The notes beneath the pieces were generated by a model. It was not told the DNA's origin and did not search any database. It worked only from the letters and a program-made list of their open reading frames with translations. Below, in pieces: positions 12,111-21,834 of a DNA stretch of 64,000 bases. Within the stretch, counting starts at the first letter, position 1. Each line of letters starts with the position of its first letter. The stretch covers positions 1,925,042 through 1,989,041 of the forward strand of contig JAPNXP010000010.1 of assembly GCA_028753945.1 (NCBI GenBank), written 5' to 3'. The DNA is from Hexactinellida sp. DTS-2022 (Eukaryota > Porifera > Hexactinellida). The position numbers and the translations under genes were made by a program.

Positions 12111-15100
12111 ATGCCTAACACATGTTCTGTTTTCGGGTGCAAGACTAATTACAGAGGCCATCCTAGTGGTACAGTTTTTAAACTTCCTAAAGGTCCACCT
12201 GATGTAGTCCACGCTTGGATTAGAGCCCTCCATAGAGAGAAAACAGAAGATCTGTTAACGGATAATTTTTTTATCTGCATTCACCACTTTAGAGAACATG
12301 ACCTAATAAGAGTCGACAGAATTTTACAAGCTAATGGGACTTACAGCGAAATACCACGTGAAAGACCTAGTTATCGTCCTAATGCAGTACCTGTAATTTT
12401 CAAAGATTGCCCATCCAGGGGCGTAAATCCGTAATTTTTCTGGGGGGGATGGAAAATTAAAAACTAGCACTTTGCGACATATGACACAGATGAATATGCC
12501 CAAATCGGATTTATCATACTTCATAACAAACGAATAGATAGACAATAATAGAAACAGTTAAAACTATACTGAGACACACATTGAAATGTTTTCTCAAAGA
12601 AAATCATTACTTAGTAAATATAAAACAACTATCAAAGTGATAATTATTCGAAGAGCCTTTACGAGTGAGAATTAATTATAAGCATGAGAAAGATTATTTA
12701 CAAGTATACATTAATCGGGATTCTTGTATTTATTTCAATGAGTAGAATTAGGAAATGACATCTCAGAATCATTTCTTTGATGACATACTCGAGACCAGTG
12801 TAATTTCAATATAACAAGACTTTACAAGAGCATAATCTGCTGAAACTCAAAACTATTGTGAGCCAAAAATCATATATGTAAATATATCCAACCCTAAATG
12901 TAGGGGGGATGATTACATAGAGCATCCCCCCCAAGCTAATGAGTGGGGGGGATATATCCCCCCCATCCCCCCCGGGATCTACGCCCCTATGCCCATCTCA
13001 TTTCACCTCAACTGCTGAGACATCTAAACGCTTTAGCAGAGAGTCAAAGGATGAGGAAAATTTTGTTAAGAGCCTCAAGTAAAGTCTAATAGTGGAACAA
13101 CGAGAAAAAGCGCGTTTTTCCTTGGATTCTTTTGAAGACCTCAAACAAAAACTATCCATGACAAATTTGAAATACAATTGGGCAATTTGGTATTCTTCAT
13201 GTAATACACTACATCTCATCAAGCCTCAGTTGTCTAAACTGTCTGTCAAGATTGAATCAACAATAACGATCAATACAGATTTAACCGTTTCAGCGATTAG
13301 TTGCGAACAGCAAGTACAGTTGCCTTTTAACAAAATCACGGACCTACGACAAATAGAACACCTTCTTGACTATATTCAAGATTTCCAGCCGAATTTTGAT
13401 GTATTAGAAATTGATCCTGTTCTCAAAAACATCAGAGAAGCATCAGAGAGTTTACGATCAGCAATTTCTATTTTAGAAAGTTCACTATCCACAGATGAAT
13501 TTTTTGAAGAACCTCGTAATACATCTTATTTGCCCAGTCTATATTTCCTAATTTGTCAACTCGAAAACTTGCTTGTTCCCGTGAACCAACGGAGGTATAA
13601 CGTGATTACACAGGTTAGATTTTATTAATTAATTTTAAATTTAAAAATTAATTTCATTTTGTTTTCAATTTTTAGACTATTGCCTTGAAAGCACATTTAA
13701 TTTCACCTGCCTGCTACAAGTTTCTTCAATCATTAGACAGTCTCATTCGCCCGACAACAAGATCTCTTCGTCTTATCTTCTTGTATTGGATTGGAGAATA
13801 ACTATTCAATTATACTCAAAAACTTAACTGCCAACTTTTCAGAGAGGGAGCGTCAAGTTGTACTCAATATGGATGAAATACACGTTACATCAGATATTTC
13901 ATACACAGGTGATTTATAATAATAGTACTCAAGACCCTGTTTACTATATACATAGTTACTGATAACTTAGCACCTTCATCATTTAGGGGGAAAGATTATT
14001 GGAGACATAGATCCTACAGCTCCAACTAAAAAAGTATTTGGTCTAATGGTATCTAGCTTATTCAAGAAATGGTCACAAGTTGTGAGACTTTGTCCCTCCA
14101 ATTTTTCTACTGCAGATGAACTTTATCCGTTTGTGAGATCTGTTATAATAGATATCGAAAGATGTGGTCTATTCATTGAAGTACTCATTGCAGATAATTT
14201 TCCAATGAATGTCCGTTTATTTAAACTTTTTTCCTCAGATAAAAAGACTCTAGCCCCTGAAGTTCCACATCCAATTAGTTCAGACCGAACACTCTTTATT
14301 CTTTTTGATTTTGTACACATACTAAAATCGATACGAAACAACTGGCTGAACTTGAAAGATCATGATCGTACATTTATATATCCCGACATCCTACTCTATC
14401 CCTCGTTCAGTGAAACTAATATTTTGAATAAGGCCAAGTTTAATGACATACGATTATTGTACAAGTATGAGGAACACTCTACCGTTAAACAAGCTCATAG
14501 GTTAAATTCATAGGTTAAATTCTAACCCTACAAACATGTACACTTGAAAGATGAATTCTCTAGTCCGCTTATGGATGATGATTGGCGTTTTGGGTTTCTT
14601 GATTTGATCTCTAGATGGCTTGACAGATGGAGTTCAACCATTTATAGGGATGGCAAACTTAGTCCACAAACCTTTGTGAGTTTTCGCCACTCATGTATAA
14701 CTCTTCCTTTAATTGTTTCTTACCTAGTTAAGAATTGCGGATTTTCCTATGTTTTATCTTCGAGACTTCAGAATGACCCGATAAAACACCAATTCGGGTT
14801 ATATCGCATGATGAGTGGTGCTCAATATCACATTTCTTATACCCAAATATTAGAAAGTCAACGCCGCCTAAATTTATCCAATATTCTCAAATTATTCTCA
14901 CACCATAACAAAAGTGAACTCTCATTGAAAAGTTTTATTAAGACTTTTACACTTACACCAGAAGACAGCACTGAAATATCTTGTGATCTGTATCTTGGTG
15001 TCATACTTGATATAAACTCCATCGAACTTGACATTTCTATTCTTCAATCAATTGTCTTTATCGGCGGTTACTCAGTTTATTCTTATCTCAAAACCACTAA

Positions 15101-15533
15101 ATGTCAACTCTGTTCTGAATTTCTTACAGAAAACAAAGATTTAGATCTAAGTGACGCTACTAAATATGACTTAGTAAAGTATGTGGATCGTGGTTCACTT
15201 AAATGGCCTTTAGATAATGTAGTTGATTCCATTGTGGTATTATGGAAAATATTTATGAAAATTGAAGAAGATGAAGTTTTAAAGAAATTATTTTACTGCT
15301 CTCCTTCACGTCAAATATTAATTCAGCTAGCTGAGAGGGTTTTAGTGAATGATTACAGTGAGCACTGGAGACGGAGCTGTCCTAACTGCACCACATTGGG
15401 TTGGAATATACTAAAGAAAATACTCACTATTTGCTCTAGTTGCATTTTAGCAAATAAGATTCTAAATGTTAATTCTCAAATCGCTTCAGAAAGGCTAGAT
15501 AGTCGGAAATGCAAAAAATTTAAATCTATATAG
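12111..15533 (+). pseudogene. THAP-domain P-element-like transposase with two short introns, broken
   Basis: The start gives a full THAP domain: MPNTCSVFGC, later FICIHHF (Cys-x2-His) and NAVPVIF near residue 95. The MITE at 12416 splits the frame just after this domain. The next part, 12998-13628, has one in-frame TAA near 13077. Two introns can be read: 13612-13675 (donor GTTAGA, acceptor TTTTTAG) and about 13909-13985 (acceptor CATCATTTAG). The RNase H core shows NMDEIHV (first Asp), IADNFPMN (second Asp), FDFVHILKSIRNNWLN, and PIKHQFGLYRMMSG. In the last block a Lys stands where sister copies have the catalytic Glu (PLEHHFG). A stretch of roughly 100 codons before 14544 is missing relative to the 52-kb copy. 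The C-terminal ORF 14544-15533 is still open for 329 codons. Confidence 0.88.
12416..12989. mobile_element. hAT-like MITE with exact 8-bp TSD
   Basis: The left end is CAGGGGCGTAAATCC and the right end GGGATCTACGCCCCTA. They are flanked by TGCCCATC at 12408-12415 and 12990-12997, an exact 8-bp duplication. The subterminal sequence is G/C homopolymer-rich (GGGGGGGATGG and its inverse). It lies inside the THAP transposase and is therefore younger than that element. Confidence 0.9.
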
Positions 15534-15742
15534 AAGTAGAACGCCAATATATTATATAATTATATCACTTCCTTATTAATTTTCAACCTACGTAATTATT
15601 TTGTTACTTGTTCATTAATAGTGTATACAAAGATGATACAATGCATTTACAATGTTATCTCATAGAGTTAGTATGCACTTCTATTTTGTCCATGGTCTTG
15701 TTTTCAATTGTCGTTTCCAGTCCTTATGTATAGTAGTTCATG

Positions 15743-16718
15743 TTTATATGTATCTCAATATAATGTAAAGTCAGTTAGTACTGTATAAATCAAATAATCA
15801 CTTTTCGTGTCTTCTATTTCGGCTATTTTGCAATCACTTTTCGACGTTTCGTGTCTTCTATTTCGGTTATTTTGCACTAGTCTATTTGTACGTTCATGAT
15901 AACAAATTGGTATCAACCGGTGTTATTCGAATTGAAGATTCTTTGAAGCGTGCAAGTGTTCATTGTCACCGGAAATTCGCGATGCCCGTGTTCGTACTAA
16001 TGAGGTTATATTGCATATTTCAATTTTTGAATTTAATTAGGATTTATTTAGTTCAAGCGCTCAAATGTATTTTCGGCGAGAACATTCAGGGGCTAAGGAT
16101 TTTAAGAAACTATTGATGAATCTATATTATTAAAACTCGACTGTTTGTTTGTGTGTGTACCACTGTGTGTGTTTGTTTGTCAGGGTGCATTAAAGTGATG
16201 GGGGAATATAACCTCATTTATATACGAGATAGAAACTAACTTCCAAATGTTATAATAGGTAAACGAGTACGTATGCTGATTTCAAATTTCGCATTTTGTA
16301 ATTTTAATATGAATATTATTGTTGTTGTTTGCAAAAAGGTAACAAATTAATGAAAATTCAAATTCACCCTAGAAGTTTGCTTCACGGGTATTATAGCTAA
16401 ACATGTTAAAAGTATGGAAATGGGAGGAATTGATGTTTTACTAACTCTATCATCAATGATTTAGTGAGGAGTAAGGGCGCATAGCGGCAGTTAACTTGAG
16501 GTGCGTAGTACAGATCCGTCGCAAAGCCTCCTATTTATAACTAACGACTTAGAAGAGTATATAACTGCAACTATTAATTATCGATGTTCACTGGGTAACT
16601 CGAATGGCAGGGACGTATCGAGACATTCACCTGGAGGATGTAGTCCTCAATCGGCGCAGACTTTTACAATATTTTTTCTTATATTATAAGATCCACTATT
16701 TTCAGGAATAGAATACAC
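15743..16718. other. unassigned DNA inside the fold-back block
   Basis: No gene. At 15795-15880 a CACTTTTCG...GTGTCTTCTATTTCGG motif occurs twice. A GTTTGTTTGTGTGTG tract lies at about 16145. Confidence 0.35.
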
Positions 16719-16871
16719 CAGGGTTTTTAAGGCCGATCTTGGTGTAAATTTTGCACCAAAGTGTTTTGGAGTTACACCACGATTCGGGTCGGCCGCGGGC
16801 GCTGCAGTGTTGAGTTACACCAAGGCTGCTGCTGAGTTACACCAAGGTATCAACCTTAAAAAAAAAACCTG
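16719..16871. repeat. hAT-like MITE, 153 bp, exact 8-bp TSD
   Basis: The ends CAGGGTTTTTAAGG and its inverse (CCTTAAAAAAAAAACCTG) are flanked by GAATACAC at 16711-16718 and 16872-16879. The motif GAGTTACACCA recurs inside. Confidence 0.88.
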
Positions 16872-16932
16872 GAATACACAGTATTGATTTATTTTAAAAC
16901 ATGGATAAGATCTTTATATGCACCTACGTATA

Positions 16933-17115
16933 TACAGTAGAACCTCGTTAATACGAGCACCAACGGACGATAAAATTTTGTTAGGTTTATCCAGAGTTCA
17001 TATTAACCGGAGTAAAACCCATTGTAGCTTGTAGGGACCTGATTCTATGGAACTGTTTGTCGTCTTATCCGCGAAATGGGATTAACCGTGTTCGTACTAA
17101 CGAGATTCTACTGTA
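16933..17115. repeat. pogo-like MITE at TA
   Basis: The ends are TACAGTAGAACCTCGTTAAT and the inverse, ending TAACGAGATTCTACTGTA. The flanking dinucleotide is TA. CTCGTTA-type termini are typical of pogo/Tigger miniature elements. Confidence 0.8.
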
Positions 17116-17328
17116 ATATGGAAATATCCGTTGAATATAAGATAGGTATTGGTGTCGAATCTGTCGATCAAACGTAGTCGACTCCGCTTTATAGAGCCAC
17201 CAGTTAATAGATTTCTCTGCTTAATCGAGTAAAGGTTTCACAGGATTTTTAGGACGGAATGACATTTTGGCTTAAAATAGAACTCGGTTAACATGTAACC
17301 CCTCAGGAGATAAATATGACCATATTTA

Positions 17329-17655
17329 ACCATGGATACTTTCCACCCATGACGGTTTACTTACCGTCTTTGCTATGGCTTCACACTTTATACTTCCTAT
17401 TATACATCTACACTTATAAGGATTCACATCTCAAATTCTAATTGGAAACTGTCATTTGGCCCAAAATATCTAAGCTAATATGGAAATTATTAAATGCTAT
17501 GTTGATGCATTGTCAAATTATGATAGTATATATAATTAGAATTTGAGATGTGAATCCTTATAAGTGTAGATGTGTAATAGGAAGTATAGTGTGAAGCCAT
17601 AGCAAAGACGGTAAGTAAACCGTCATGGATTGGAAAGTATCCATGGTTAATCACG
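17329..17655. repeat. fold-back MITE
   Basis: The arms at 17329-17447 and 17532-17650 are inverse copies. Landmarks are GACGGTTTACTTACCGTC against GACGGTAAGTAAACCGTC, and TCACATCTCAAATTCTAATT against its inverse. A direct echo of GTAAGTAAACTGTCATGG follows to about 17700. Confidence 0.7.
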
Positions 17656-18270
17656 GTCATAGTAATAGAGGTAAGTAAACTGTCATGGTAAGTGAACCGT
17701 CATACAACAGTACTACTAAGCCTAAGTACGTACTAAACCGAGTTATACTGTAGTACATATATGTATACAAAATCAAATCAACTCTATCAATTCAAGTTTA
17801 ATCAATGTTTAATGCTGATATTCGTAATCAGCATAAGATTTCCAGTCATTATAGGGGTCACATGACCATGTTTGGAGGGAGGACATTCCTTGACAACGCT
17901 GGAATGTGACACATTCCATTCTCAAATGTTGTTTCTACCCTATCGAGTGACCCCTCTTTCTTCATCGCACAGTCATATGAGAATAATTATGAGCATATAA
18001 ACACTCTATGAGGTTATTCAACAAGTAATCGCGAGAGAGGGCTTTTACCGACATTTTCCGACAATCTGTGCCCGCCATCATGAAAATATTAAAATTTCGT
18101 GATGTCTCCATATCCATATCTTTTTATAATATATTTATCCATTACCGTGACAATTTTCATGCTTGTATCAAAATTTGACAATTTTATTTGCTATGCTGCC
18201 CCACTATATATATTATTAGTTAGCAAACTTTTAATTTAGTTATAAATTTATCATTTACGAAGATAATTAA

Positions 18271-19592
18271 CCTGCAAAATACAATGGTTATCTTGTATAT
18301 TTATACTCAATGAAAAAAATTCCGGAATTGATTGAGGAACTGGTAAGAGCTACAGGATTGAAATTTGCATGGGTGTTGGAAATACCCATCTATAAACATC
18401 TAAGAAAAGTATCAACAACTTTTGTTCATTTTGTTTTGACATATTTGGCCGGCTGCAAATTGATTCCGGTCATAAATTGTTCACTTAACAAACTAGTTCT
18501 GGACAAAATTTAGCGTGTAAATCATTTCTATGGCCGTGGGTTTGTCTATGCATAGCAAATTCGTTCCGGCTTAATTTATACCAGTAATCACACTTACACG
18601 GTTTCTTTATGCAATACATAAGTAGCATTTTTTCAAACCAAGTTTCCAAAATAGTAGTGAAATATAAATATATTTTATGTAAATAAGGTTTAGAATCCCG
18701 GGACCAGATATATTTCTGGGAATTGAATCCCGGGATATATTTTTAAATCCCAAGGTCCAATACTTAATTGGTTAATAGTTTTTCTTTGTTAATTAATTGA
18801 CTTAACAACAGTTATAACATTGAATAAGTATTCAATATTTCAATTGTATGATCACTCAACCGCTACGCGGTCTCGTTTATTCATTAAAATTTGTTATTAT
18901 TTGTTGCTCAACTTAACTGCAAACATTATCTTATGTGCCAGTAAACAATTTCTATCAGCAAATGCATTATCCAGTATATTTGTCGAAATCTAGTCTTTAG
19001 GTGAAGTATAATACTTTACAAGTTGTTTGCTTATTTCGTCACAAAGTGTCACTGACATCAATAAATACAGTGAACTCCGATTGTAACGAAGTCGAATATA
19101 ACGAAATAACTGCTTTCAATGGAATGGAGATTTCCCCCCAAAGCACTAAATGCATTAATTATTATCTGGATAACGAAGGAATTTACTGATCCCAAGCACT
19201 TCGTTATAGCGATAGTTTAGGGATGCACCAGATCCGATCGGATCTCAAAAAAGTGGATCCGGTGCATCTCTACTAGAGTTCACTATATTCCTATAATAAA
19301 TTTGTAAATGCGAAATTCGTTTTCATATTTACTGTTTAAGAACTAAGCTGGTATAATAAAGACGACTATGTTTAAATGAACAATTTATGACAAATATGTT
19401 AAAACAAAACAAACAAACAAACGAACAAAAGTCGTTGATACTTTTCTTAGATATTATAAGTTGTTTTTAGATGGGTATTTCCAACACCCATGCAAAGTCT
19501 GTAGCTCTTACCAGTTCCTAAATCAATACCGGACAGAAAATTTAGTGAGAATATATTGAAATATACAAGGATAAACCTTTGTATTTGCAGGT
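18271..19592. repeat. fold-back pair carrying a short interspersed repeat
   Basis: The arms of about 155 bp at 18271-18425 and 19437-19592 are inverse. Each contains GGAACTGGTAAGAGCTAC, a motif that also occurs near 41780 and, more diverged, near 37480 and 57550. The interior (18430-19430) is non-coding and includes half of a pogo-like MITE at 19060-19210 (CGAAGTCGAATATAACG and ACTTCGTTATAGCG). Confidence 0.6.
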
Positions 19593-19903
19593 TAAATATT
19601 TCCCATAACAAGTATACTCAAAAAAACGACAATCCAAATTGGTAAATATGCAGTAACAATTAGGTAGAAAATTCACAATTCAACTCAACTAAAGGAAGAC
19701 GCACCAAATTTTGTGCTCAATTAGAATGTATTGAAAGTCAACAAATTCCGTTCTTAAATAACAGGTGATAATTGTATTTCATAACAGGATATGACTAATG
19801 TATTTTCATATCAAGGGGGTTCAATCCCTCGCATATGTTTGGGAAATGGACCCCCTGAATATATCCATGGTCACTTATTAGGGGGGTCCATTTCCCATGC
19901 AAC

Positions 19904-20315
19904 AGACCCACTAGAGCACCATTTCGGTCTGTATCGTTTATTCTAATGTTATTTGTATAATGTGTATTAATGTATCTTGTTTAAGTGTATAATACATTAA
20001 TGTATGTTTTCTACTTAACTATTATACGTGTAGATGTGTACTTTTGTACTATTACATAGATGTATACTAAATTATTAATTATTGTCCAGTCAATCATTAG
20101 TGATATTAGCTAATTCATACAAGGAATGGGTATACGACAGTATGTTTATTTACAATCGACACAAAATACTTAAATTAAATATTAGCCACTTAGTTTATCA
20201 ATAATTCAGCTTGCAATCGAATTAATTTAGAATTCCATCTTCGACCGCATCCATGGTCCAAAATTATCAAGTTACTGTGGCCTGTGGGGCAATAATTTAT
20301 GTATAGTAGGCTATG
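19904..20315 (+). mobile_element. P-like element fragment, right part with terminal repeat
   Basis: It resumes DPLEHHFGLYR (the catalytic-Glu block) for about 40 bp after the 11-kb insertion. A non-coding stretch follows, then a right end with the CATCCATGGTCCAAAATT box and the terminus ATGTATAGTAGGCTATG (20299-20315). These end motifs match the 52-kb P-like element. The rest of the C-terminal coding region is missing. Confidence 0.78.
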
Positions 20316-21776
20316 GTCTATCTCAGTGGTTCTCAAACTGCGGTACGCGAGCTCCTTCTAGTGGTTCGCGGAGCTATAGGCGGAGAGAGGAGGAGTTAGG
20401 GGAAGGGCGGGGCACTTGCTCCTCCCCTAATTTAGCCATTTGAATTGTTGGCAGTTTATTGTTGATATTATTCAACACCGTCAATACCTTCAATTCTCTA
20501 ATGTTGCTAGAGTACACATTCTAAATCAATTGTATTTTGTTTTTGTTAACAAATTATACTTCCTGCAGGTAGATTAGTAGTTAACATTAACTCTCAAAAA
20601 TAATCCTGGGGATATACTCCCAAAACCCCCTTTAGGTCGATCGCTGCTTGTACCTTTGATCGCGCTGAGACTTTCTCCTGGCTACGCCCTTGAGAGGGGG
20701 TACAACATTATACTGTAAAATACATCAAAATTGAAATGTTATTAAATACACGTACAATGGAAATGTACTTTCATACGATATGCTGTACATCGTTTTCAGA
20801 GGTTTATTAAATATCGATCTTTATGGAGGTACGCGGAGACCCTAATATATGATGAAGTGGTACGCGACTGTGAAAAGTTAGGGACATGATATCAAGGCAT
20901 ACATGACACACTTTAGAATTATGATATATCACGATTTGATTACGTAATCGCTAATTTCGTGGGAATTATCGTGTTATTAGAGCATGTTTTAACATAGTTA
21001 AAAGCGTTATAAATGTTCAGAATTGGAATATGAGGATGTCCATAACTAGTTGAATGAAATATATCGAAATTATAAATGGAATGTTGACACATTCCTCGGT
21101 TGCCAGAGAAAAGCATATTTCTTAGAATGAGCCATAACTCAAAAACTATCTACGTATTTTATGTAAACTATGCTAGTACTGATCTATCCGCAATTGGTTA
21201 CTTCCTATTCATTGGTAATACATTTTCTAGGCCTAACTTCAATAATCTTTGAGATAACGAGTGTATTACCATATAAAGAATTAAGTGCTAATAATCTCAT
21301 ATATGGTGTGTCTAGACAAATGTACATTGTATTCGTAATATGTGGGATATTGCAATTTTGATGCCAGATTCTTATTCTACGCATTCGAAATATCCATTGC
21401 AGATGCCTTCACCTCTGTTAGCTACTGATTAGGTTGGAAATTACCATCCTTCCTGACTATGTGCCACTTGTTCCCACCTTGTACCACGTTGGGAATTGGA
21501 AAAATGGTACATCGTGCCACCGGATGATAATTTTCAAACAAATCAATATGTTATTGAGATGAAATCTTCTACAAAGGTTAATTCGGATGCGTTGACAACG
21601 ATTCTTCAATCTAAATGACCACAGCTCATATTATTTGAATGCTTTAGCACATAATATTATAGACTTATATAGTACTATTTCCAATGGGAATATACCCCTA
21701 TATAATTTTTCCGGTTGTAAGAAGATTATATGCGGTTTCCAACAATATTCTTATAACCGGCATCCTCTGTAAATAC
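20316..21776. other. repeat-derived DNA downstream of the PCCA-like exon
   Basis: A hAT-type end CAGTGGTTCTCAAACTGCGG starts at about 20326, but its partner end is not found. A unit at about 20873-21300 (landmarks GGACATGATATCAAGG, CTATCTACGTATTTTATG and GCCTAACTTCAATAATC) recurs in inverse orientation at 61545-60105. Degraded CCGGTTGTAAG motifs near 21700 resemble MITE B at 9970. No gene recognised. Confidence 0.5.
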
Positions 21777-21782
21777 TTTATT
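21777..21782 (-). promoter_or_regulatory. polyadenylation signal AATAAA for PCCA-like exon
   Basis: AATAAA on the minus strand lies about 52 bp past the TAG stop at 21835. That spacing is normal for a 3' untranslated region and supports this being a genuine last exon. Confidence 0.55.
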
Positions 21783-21834
21783 AAATTTTCGAAAAACTTG
21801 TATTATTATAATTATCGATAAGGCAATATTAAAA

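Larger units (their letters stand above)
11760..15742 (+). mobile_element. P-like element with ~70-bp TIRs and 7-bp TSD
   Basis: The left end CATGAACTACTATAGATAAG and the inverse of the right end (CATGAACTACTATACATAAG) match over about 70 bp, including the GGACCATGGACAAAATAG box. The flanks are TCTATAT (11753-11759) and TTTATAT (15743-15749), a 7-bp duplication with one mismatch. Inside is a transposase pseudogene, itself hit by a hAT-like MITE at 12416-12989. Confidence 0.85.
11220..18205. mobile_element. 7-kb fold-back with ~500-bp inverted arms
   Basis: The arms 11220-11722 and 17714-18205 are inverse copies. Landmarks are GTGGGGCAGCATA at the outer ends, then ATGGCGGGC, ACATTCCAGCGTTGTCAAGG and GTTTAGTACGTACTTAGGC. 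Between them lie a P-like element (11760-15742) and several MITEs. The arms carry no ORF, and no certain TSD was found. It may be a non-autonomous MITE or fold-back that grew by receiving insertions. Confidence 0.7.
8840..19903. mobile_element. 11-kb composite fold-back insertion with ~300-bp inverted ends
   Basis: The left end TGTTGCATGGGAAATGGACC and its inverse on the right are the start of arms that stay complementary for about 300 bp (8840-9160 and 19602-19903). The block interrupts a P-like reading frame between FLQTD and PLEHHF. The flanks are GACC on both sides (8836-8839 and 19904-19907), giving a 4-bp TSD. If the right end is read as asymmetric, ACAGACC could be a 7-bp TSD. No gene belongs obviously to the outer element. 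Its present length comes from later fold-backs and a P-like element nested inside. Confidence 0.75.

Noticed and set aside
20326-20875. Complete hAT MITE starting CAGTGGTTCTCAAACTGCGG
   Set aside because: Only one convincing end; the expected inverse end was not found, so it is noted as a fragment only.
21170-21361. 63-codon ORF MLVLIYPQLVTSYSL... and its counterpart at 59971-60213 (-)
   Set aside because: Both lie in a non-coding repeat shared between 20.9 and 60-61.5 kb. The frame is not kept beyond the repeat, and no family match is evident.
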